A stretch of DNA of 64,000 bases from Echinarachnius parma (Eukaryota > Echinodermata > Echinoidea > Clypeasteroida > Echinarachniidae). Shown in pieces: positions 57,513 through 64,000 of the stretch. The translations under genes and the position numbers were made by a program. Below the pieces are notes generated by a model, which did not search any database, was not told the origin of the DNA, and saw only the letters and a program-made list of their open reading frames with translations. The stretch lies in assembly GCA_037951105.1 (NCBI GenBank), contig JBAMJV010004328.1:56001-120000 (forward strand), given 5' to 3'. Position 1 is the first letter of the stretch. Each line of letters opens with the position of its first letter.

Positions 57513-58113
57513 AGGGCTCTAGTTACTTTTTTGGCAAGTGCAAAAAGTGATGAGTGATTAATAAAATGTGTATTGGAGTGATCTGATATGCCCACAAAGT
57601 AATGTATTAAAACTTAATGGCCCGTATTCACAAAGGAGGTTTGTAGGAGGTTTGTACAAACCATGGTTTGACCAAGGTTTACATCTATGGAATGCCATTT
57701 GTAAACTGATGGAGAAGGAATGTAAACTCCATACTTGTTAACAATGTTGATTTACAATTTACGGTATGCGAGCAGCATTCCATAGATGTAAACCATCGTC
57801 AAACCATGGTTTGTACAAACCTCCTTTGTGAATACGGGCCATAGTTTTTTGGCTGAGATATGAGCAAAAATGCAATGTGATATTCACTAACTCATTGGTT
57901 TGACTTTGTACACAGCATGAAATTATCCCGTAGACAATTCAAATCATATCTGAACTCTTCAATCATAAATATCTTTTGAACGAAAAGGAAATTTGAAAAA
58001 CCGAAACCTGTCCCCTGCTGTAATTGTTAATATGAATATGTATGATAATGTATGAGAGAACCACTAAAGTTCCAAGTAAGTTTTGAGGATTTGGACAATG
58101 TAACAAAGTCCCT
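57513..58113. mobile_element. AGGGATCTAGTAAC-family MITE interrupted by a foldback
   Basis: Begins AGGGCTCTAGTTAC after the shared TTAA (57509-57512) and ends GTAACAAAGTCCC before TTAA (58114-58117). It carries the foldback at 57618-57842. Confidence 0.65.
57618..57842. mobile_element. Foldback MITE, TGGCCCGTATTCACAAAG ends (nested)
   Basis: Left TGGCCCGTATTCACAAAGGA pairs with TCCTTTGTGAATACGGGCCA on the right; arms continue through ACAAACCATGGTTTGAC. The outer TGGCCCGTATTC is shared with the 791-bp element at 31447, suggesting related families. Confidence 0.7.
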
Positions 58114-58117
58114 TTAA

Positions 58118-59155
58118 AAAATCCAAACGTGGTTGTTGAATCATGTCCATTGCAAAATTTGATTCAGTTTGAGCTATATGCCAAGATAGATGTGTAATAC
58201 ATCTTCAGCTTTCTTTTATAAATGTTGCTTTACATGTGCATTTTAAACTTCTAACCTAACCTTTGTCTAGCCTCCCTATAGACACTCTGTATTCAAGCCA
58301 TTGATGGGGGCTCCACTGTATTTGGCAGTTTTCATGTGTCTGCTAAGTTAGACAACAGTTCAAAAAGCTGTAATTATTCTGACTTTTAGATTTTAAGTTG
58401 ATGAAATACTGTTCATGCAGAAGTATTGCTGTAAATCAAGTAACAAATTGATTTGATTGATTTTAAACAATCGTTGATTGCGGCATAATTATATGAGACG
58501 TTAGTATTAGTGATAAGTGTGATGACGCTTTGTTCATTTCAACAGAAGTTGTTTAAGTATGATATTTTTATTGTGAGATGTGATGCAATTTTGAACCATA
58601 TACATGTATGTAAAAACAGATTATCCTTTTTACGAAGCTGAGTTTAGACAGGGAAGAGGGATTCTCTCGTATTTGGCAGTTTCAATTGTCTGAAATTTGT
58701 TCGAAAACAATTCAGAGCCATTATTTGTGAAATTGAGTTTGTATTGAAATACACACTTTGAAGTAAGACTCGGATGTTGCCTCGATCATTTCTAAACATA
58801 TGATTGTTGAGTCATTGCAAAATCTGAGGCAGTATGGATTCATTTCATTATCTATTTCATCCCCCATTGTTGATTTTACTATATAATTATCTCAATTCTC
58901 AAACATATCTATCCAAGAAGGTCTTACATGAGTTACTCCATGTCACTCTTGAAATTACACCCATTCATACTTACGTCTATCACTGACCTGGCACTGGCCT
59001 AGCGCTGGCCTGGGATAAGATGTCTACCCATTCATACTAGGCATCAACACTGGACAAATAGTACAGTGAACCCTATTGTATTGTGACGTCACAATGGCTT
59101 TGTAAAAACTGTGCACAAGATCGCAATGCGCATGCGTGATCCAGGCCACTGTTAA
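58118..59155. other. Unit D distal 3' region
   Basis: Homologous to unit A ~3000-4400. It preserves the unoccupied TTAA (58553-58556) that two different MITEs hit in A and B/C. Also seen: TGACGTCA at ~59084 and GCGCATGCG at ~59129, typical CRE and NRF1-like words, with no further support. Confidence 0.5.
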
Positions 59156-59503
59156 AGGGGTAGTTTAGTTTTGGTAGAGAGGGCGCTGCACATCACAATT
59201 TTTTTTGTGAGATAATGAAAAACTGAGTGTCGAATTTGAGAGAACGTGCAATTCTAATGGCAGAATAAACTTTATTTGGTCAAAATCGGTCCAGAAACGG
59301 CTGAAATATCAATAAATATATTTGATTCTATAATTATTTGGGGCCCAAATAATTACTGATTTTTTCAAAAAATTTAAAAAATGCTTACATCTTTTCAAAA
59401 ATTTTCAAAAGCGTTTTTTAAATAGTTGTTGATGATCTATCTACTTAATCATTATTTCAATAGAACATCACATGCATTATTTTGTATGAAAAATGGTTGA
59501 AAC
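59156..59503 (+). mobile_element. AGGGGTAGTTTAG MITE, cut by the LTR retrotransposon
   Basis: Starts after TTAA (59152-59155) and matches the 7329/28594 family until 59503, where the LTR begins. The rest should lie beyond the right end of the window. Confidence 0.55.
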
Positions 59504-59748
59504 TGTAATGAGTTGACTCGTACTCATCAATAAACAGTCAGTTCAGCCATATCAAGTAAGTTTCCAAGTTATCTTTATTAGAGTACTTCTGTATTCAGTT
59601 TACTGTACTGGTGTGTATTCTGTGTGTGTCTATATAGTTGTATACATGCAGTGTGTAGTATGAGTGTGTATCCATACATACATTGTGCAGTGTAATGTTG
59701 GCAACATGCAATGCCTCACAAGTAGGGTGTAAGATGCAATACATCACA
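59504..59748 (-). repeat. 3' LTR of the Ty3/gypsy element (245 bp)
   Basis: On the minus strand it starts TGTGATGTATTGCATC directly after a polypurine tract and ends CAACTCATTACA. It contains AATAAA (minus strand, near 59575) and TATATAG (near 59634). Confidence 0.75.
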
Positions 59749-59762
59749 TCCCCCTTTTCATC
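59749..59762 (-). other. Polypurine tract
   Basis: Minus-strand GATGAAAAGGGGGA, next to the LTR: primer for plus-strand DNA synthesis in LTR elements. Confidence 0.7.
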
Positions 59763-59897
59763 ATAAAGAAATAATGTCCCAAAATATTTAAAGTCCCCAA
59801 AATATCAAAATATCTTAAAGTCCAAAAGTTCTCGAAATGTTTAAATCCAAAAGTTCTCGCCGCTATTCTTAATTGTTTTTCTATTCTAAAAACTTTA

Positions 59898-62800
59898 TCA
59901 ATAAGAAAGCTTATCTGGCTTCCTAACGTGGCGTCCACTGCGAGTAGTATGTGGACTCTTCACCACCGGAGGGGTACTTGGACTCGGTGATGGGTGATGG
60001 AATTTGACATCACAGGATGGATTCGGCACATCCACAGACGGACCGGGTGTGTCCTTGGATCGTGGTTCGTTGTCAAAGTGGATTCGCCTAGGTTCGACAT
60101 CGTCGAGGTGACGTCGATTTCTGCGCAAGACACCTCCATTTGGCGTCTCAACGAGGTAAGACCGTGGTTCCCGACACTGCTCACGAACGGTAGCTGGGAA
60201 CCAGTGTCCTGTCTTGTGGTCCTGGATTCTGACGAGTTGACCTGGTGTGAGAGGTTGCAGATCATGAGCAGTCTTGTCATGATGGAACTTCTGTGTCTCT
60301 TGTCTCCGCTGCATACGATGGTAGACTTCATCGCGAGCCGGAGCACGGTTGCGGATCCTTGTTGGAAGGTTGTCCTTCATCTTCCTGCCGTATAGAAGCT
60401 CTGCTGGGCTAGGAATCTCGCTGTCAATGGGGGTGGCACGGATGCAAAGAAGTGCCATGTTGGGATCAATGTTACTCGCTTTGGCTTTCTTGAGCACGTT
60501 CTTCACCGTCTGGATGCTACGCTCGATGAAGCCATTGGACTGCGGGTAGTGCGGTGAAGATGTGACATGGCAGAATCCCCACTGTGTACTGAAGTCCTTG
60601 TACACTGCTGAGTCGTACTGTCTGCCATTGTCACTGATGACGCGATCTGGGACTCCCTGCTCGGCGAATATCTGCTTAGTCGCGTTGACTACAGCTGCGC
60701 TCGTGCATTCTCTCGGCAACTTACGAATGAAGGGGAATTTGGAGTAGTAGTCGCAGATGATCAGGAAGTTGTCTCCTTCAAAATAGAAGAGATCGGTACC
60801 AACCACTTGCCAAGGTCGACTGGGAACCTCGTGTTGCAATAGGCTCTCAGAGGGATTGGAGGGCCTGTAAGTCCTGCAAACTGAACAGTTCGCTGCCGTC
60901 GCCTCGATGTCTTGGTTGATGGAAGGCCAGTAGACTGCGCCTTTGGCCCGTAGTCGCATCTTCTCTGTGCCCTGGTGCCCTTCATGTAATTTGGACATGA
61001 TGTAGGATCGCATACGTCCGGGAATAACGATGCGTTCTCCCTTCAAGATCAGGCCATCCTCTACTGACAACTCATCTCTAAATGGCCAGAACGACTGCAA
61101 CAGTTTTGGAACTTCACGTCTCTGTTCTGGCCAGCCATGGACGATCACGTCGTGCAGGGCAGCAAGATCCGGATCATTCAAAGTCTCCTGTCGCAGCTGG
61201 CTGAGACGATCAGGGGAAAATTGGACGAAGTGTATCATGAGATCGAGTTCAATGTGGTCGTTGTCCTTGACAGGCGAGCGTGACAGGCAGTCTGCCACTT
61301 GGACATCCTTTCCTGGGCAGTACTTGATTCTCATGTCGTATGGCTGCAAACGCATTATCATCCTTTGGAGGCGAGGGGGTGCAGCTGTGAGAGACTTGCG
61401 GAGAATCATTTCCAAAGGCTTGTGGTCTGAGTGGACCGTGAACTGCCTGCCGTATACGTACGTGCGGAATCTTTCACATCCGAAGACCACCGCGAGAAGC
61501 TCCCGTTCGATATTTGCATACCGCTTCTCTGTATCACTGAGCGATTTTGATGCGTATGCGATTGGCTTGTTGTCTTGCATCAGGGTGGCACCTAACCCAT
61601 GCATCGATGCATCAACTTGGATCAATGTGTTTTTCGTGCTGTCGAAGTATGCGAGTGTTGCGTCCTTGCAAATTCGGTCGCGTAGATCGTCAAAAGCACG
61701 CTGATGTGACTGTGTCCACACGAAGACTGCCTCTTCTTTAAGTAGCTCTCTGAGGCTGGCAGTCTGGGATGACAAGTTGGGGATGAAGGAGCTGAGAAAA
61801 GTCACCATCCCCATGAACTCGCGAAGCTGAGTCTTGTTCTCTGGTGGTGCCATCGACTTGATTGAGTCCACCTTCTTGGGATCTGGGTGGACCCCTTGTG
61901 CGTCATATACTTGACCAAAGAATTCAATCCTTGGAGCCTTGATCAAGCATTTCTGGCTGTTGAACTGCAGACCACGCTCACTTGCGACGCGCATCAGGCC
62001 ATGGAGGTTCCTGGCATGTTCCGCTTCAGTTGCTCCAAAGACAATGATGTCATCGGCGATTCCTATGACGCCACTGCAGCCTTCCAGAATCTGGTCCATT
62101 CTCTGCTGGAAGAAGTCCTGTGACACAGATAACCCAAAAGGCATCCGGGTGTACCTGTATCGACCAAACGGGCTGTTAAAGGTCGTCAAGAATGAGCTCT
62201 CCTGGTCCAACTTGATAGACCAATATCCGCTCTTGGCGTCGAGCTTGCTGAAGTACCGAGATCCTGCTAGCTTGTGAGTGATCTCTTCTGTCGTGATCGT
62301 GCGATAGTGACAACGCTGTATAGCTTGATTCAGTTCCTTTGGGTCCAGGCAGACTCTCAGGCTTCCGTTTCCCTTGCGAGCAATAACCATACTGTTGACC
62401 CACTGTGTCGGTTCCGTAACCTTTGCGATCACTCCTTGTGCTTCCATACTGTCCAGTTCCCGCTTGAGTTCATCACGGATGTGGATTGGACAGCGGCGTG
62501 GAGCATGAATCACAGGCTGAATGTCTGACTTGAGAGTGATGTGGCATTCACCTTCAAACTCTCCAATATGATCAAACTGCCTGGGGTATTGTCGGATCAG
62601 TTCCTCCGTTGAATTCAGATCTGTCGAAGTAGTGCGCTTGATGTCGCTGATGTTCGTGTGCATTGTTACCAGCTTCAGTTGCACTGATGTTTTCAGTCCT
62701 ATGATGGCAGGTCCCTCGGATTCAACTACGTAGAACACATCCGTGGACCATGGAGAATTGTTGTACTTGCAGGGGAGCACTATCGACCCGTAATGCTTGA

Positions 62801-63929
62801 TCTGCGTTCCGTTGTACGCCGTCAGCTTGGCATTAGTGTTGCGTACGAAACTAGGCTCAGGAAAACCATCGGCTGTGAGATGATTTGGATACATCCCGCG
62901 AAACATGCGTACGGGCAAAGTGTTCCCTTCGGCACCTGTATCAACCTTTGACCAGATTCGGGCTGTCCTCTGCCCTTCAAACTTGATTTCAACATACGTC
63001 ATTGCAGAATCAGATCTGTCATCTTTGTCCACGGCACTTATGTTTGAAACAACAATCTCTTCAAAACTCAGAGCATCGAATACCTCCTCAAGTTGGGCAG
63101 TATGCGTGGTGTCGTCAATGGTATCCACTCTCTGGGGCTGCTGATTTCTATATGAGTTTTGTCGCTGACGTGGAGGGTCACGACGGGTAGGACGATTGGC
63201 TGGTTGCTTTGAAACAGACCGCGACCGACAGAACTTCTGCCAATGATTTTGCTTGCCACATTTCTTGCACGCTGTACCGAACGCTGGACAAATGTGACGT
63301 GGCTGTCGAGGATGATGGCGTCCGCAGCTCTGACATGCACTTTGCTGAGGACGGGCTGCTATTGCATCAACCGCTTTGTTGTCTGGTTGCATGCGGGCTA
63401 GCTGTGCCATATGAGTTTGTGATGCTTCGTAAGTTCTCGCAATTTCCAGTGCGTTTTCCAGTGTCAGGGATTTGTCTTTCCCCAACAAGTCCTTCTGTAT
63501 GTCAGTGTACCTTGTACCAGCGATTAACTGCTCAATAACAAGCTCTTGGAACTCCATGTCATCACGGAAATCACAGGTGTATGCGTGCAGCTTCAGGCGC
63601 GACATGAAATCATTCGCAGTTTCTCTCTCCTGCTGAACAAATTTCTGTAGATACAGTCTGGCCACTCGGAAGTTGGTTTTTGGCTGGAGTTGGCTCTCAA
63701 ACTTGCTCCATACCACTGCAGGATCCTTCTTGTTTTCCTCAGAAAGGCCCCATGAGTTGTAGAGCTTGAGTCCAGTTGCCCCAGCAAACAACAAAACGTG
63801 GTCAACTTGCTTGTTTTCAACAACATTCTTCACTGAGAAATAAAGTTCACATTGTTGGTGAAAAATCTTGATAGCACTTGACCTATCTGGGTCATTCCAG
63901 TCCATACGAGGTGTAATTGACTCAGTCAT
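59898..63929 (-). CDS. gag-pol: Ty3/gypsy retrotransposon gag-pol polyprotein
   Basis: One intact 1343-residue ORF for the machinery of a Ty3/gypsy LTR retrotransposon. Order: Gag capsid-like region (1-190); two zinc knuckles, the second a standard CCHC (C221, C224, H229, C234), the first unusual in spacing (C199, C202, C214); aspartic protease DTGA (330-333); reverse transcriptase with LDAKSGYW (563-570), MPFGL and the catalytic IADD (624-627); RNase H with QVDAS (D773), ERELL and SDHKPLE (D835); integrase zinc finger (H982, H985, C1015, C1018) and core D1046, D1100, E1136. No chromodomain and no envelope ORF. Gag and Pol share one frame, so no frameshift is needed. All catalytic residues are present, so it may be recently active. 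Closest type is the K02A2.6-like/mag-related group, by motif only. Plus-strand ORFs over it are antisense shadows. Confidence 0.95.
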   Translation of the reverse strand: MTESITPRMDWNDPDRSSAIKIFHQQCELYFSVKNVVENKQVDHVLLFAGATGLKLYNSWGLSEENKKDPAVVWSKFESQLQPKTNFRVARLYLQKFVQQERETANDFMSRLKLHAYTCDFRDDMEFQELVIEQLIAGTRYTDIQKDLLGKDKSLTLENALEIARTYEASQTHMAQLARMQPDNKAVDAIAARPQQSACQSCGRHHPRQPRHICPAFGTACKKCGKQNHWQKFCRSRSVSKQPANRPTRRDPPRQRQNSYRNQQPQRVDTIDDTTHTAQLEEVFDALSFEEIVVSNISAVDKDDRSDSAMTYVEIKFEGQRTARIWSKVDTGAEGNTLPVRMFRGMYPNHLTADGFPEPSFVRNTNAKLTAYNGTQIKHYGSIVLPCKYNNSPWSTDVFYVVESEGPAIIGLKTSVQLKLVTMHTNISDIKRTTSTDLNSTEELIRQYPRQFDHIGEFEGECHITLKSDIQPVIHAPRRCPIHIRDELKRELDSMEAQGVIAKVTEPTQWVNSMVIARKGNGSLRVCLDPKELNQAIQRCHYRTITTEEITHKLAGSRYFSKLDAKSGYWSIKLDQESSFLTTFNSPFGRYRYTRMPFGLSVSQDFFQQRMDQILEGCSGVIGIADDIIVFGATEAEHARNLHGLMRVASERGLQFNSQKCLIKAPRIEFFGQVYDAQGVHPDPKKVDSIKSMAPPENKTQLREFMGMVTFLSSFIPNLSSQTASLRELLKEEAVFVWTQSHQRAFDDLRDRICKDATLAYFDSTKNTLIQVDASMHGLGATLMQDNKPIAYASKSLSDTEKRYANIERELLAVVFGCERFRTYVYGRQFTVHSDHKPLEMILRKSLTAAPPRLQRMIMRLQPYDMRIKYCPGKDVQVADCLSRSPVKDNDHIELDLMIHFVQFSPDRLSQLRQETLNDPDLAALHDVIVHGWPEQRREVPKLLQSFWPFRDELSVEDGLILKGERIVIPGRMRSYIMSKLHEGHQGTEKMRLRAKGAVYWPSINQDIEATAANCSVCRTYRPSNPSESLLQHEVPSRPWQVVGTDLFYFEGDNFLIICDYYSKFPFIRKLPRECTSAAVVNATKQIFAEQGVPDRVISDNGRQYDSAVYKDFSTQWGFCHVTSSPHYPQSNGFIERSIQTVKNVLKKAKASNIDPNMALLCIRATPIDSEIPSPAELLYGRKMKDNLPTRIRNRAPARDEVYHRMQRRQETQKFHHDKTAHDLQPLTPGQLVRIQDHKTGHWFPATVREQCREPRSYLVETPNGGVLRRNRRHLDDVEPRRIHFDNEPRSKDTPGPSVDVPNPSCDVKFHHPSPSPSTPPVVKSPHTTRSGRHVRKPDKLSY

Positions 63930-64000
63930 TGTTCACTCTCAGTTCACTCTCAAGGCAAAACGATTGTAGCATATAATAATGTGTACTTACACAAAAATGC
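63930..64000 (-). other. 5' untranslated leader of the retrotransposon
   Basis: 71 bases upstream of the gag ATG. No LTR or clear primer-binding site is visible before the window ends, so the 5' LTR lies beyond it. Confidence 0.5.

Noticed and set aside
61030-61704. 224-residue plus-strand ORF
   Set aside because: Antisense to the reverse transcriptase/RNase H/integrase region of the retrotransposon.

Overview
The window is animal nuclear DNA: AT-rich, intron and repeat dominated, with no operons. The dense mix of short inverted-repeat transposons, solo LTRs and minisatellites, plus a Ty3/gypsy element of the K02A2.6-like type, suggests a marine invertebrate (an echinoderm or another invertebrate deuterostome would fit). 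No species can be named from the sequence alone.

The backbone is a head-to-tail array of four intact, single-exon, plus-strand genes at 733-2550 (A), 12341-14149 (B), 38563-40377 (C) and 54188-56104 (D). Each encodes a 602-638 residue FEM1-like protein: reduced N-terminal ankyrin repeats, a helical TPR-like middle, a C-terminal ankyrin-like segment, and a terminal BC box (SLEEQAARCI) followed by a CUL2 box (LPPTICALI or LPPIICALI). That is the layout of substrate receptors of cullin-2 ubiquitin ligases. The array therefore looks like a lineage-specific expansion of degradation receptors. Gene D is a chimera: its 5' flank and first ~270 coding bases are copy-C type, the rest is closer to copy A. 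D also reads through a 2-base difference into a longer C-terminus.

Each gene sits in a repeated unit. In order the unit holds a candidate leader intron ending in a conserved 3' splice site; a 7-codon leader ORF in frame with the gene but closed by TGA; the gene; a long 3' region; a GT microsatellite; a GGGCCCCC foldback MITE; a 35-bp minisatellite; a TATA-like segment with an exon-like block; and then the leader of the next unit. Blocks 12.2-20.0 kb and 38.4-45.4 kb are near-copies, as are 30.8-38.85 kb and 45.4-54.46 kb.

Because units are paralogous, most insertions have an empty site elsewhere in the window, giving exact ends and target duplications. They include a 10.78-kb non-coding element with 26-bp terminal inverted repeats (20013-30793). 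Nested in it is a ~5-kb TA-flanked element (20055-25106) with at least 12 exact copies of the 12-mer TCACGGACGTTC. At least six families of TTAA-flanked T2/Kolobok-like MITEs are present, with hAT-like elements (3.4 kb, 0.8 kb and small poly-G/poly-C ones). There is a MULE-like 610-bp foldback, a TA-flanked 791-bp foldback, a solo LTR, and a 157-bp satellite full of DR1-type AGGTCA repeats. The right end (59504 to beyond 64000) is a minus-strand Ty3/gypsy retrotransposon with an intact 1343-residue gag-pol ORF and its 245-bp 3' LTR; its 5' LTR lies outside the window.
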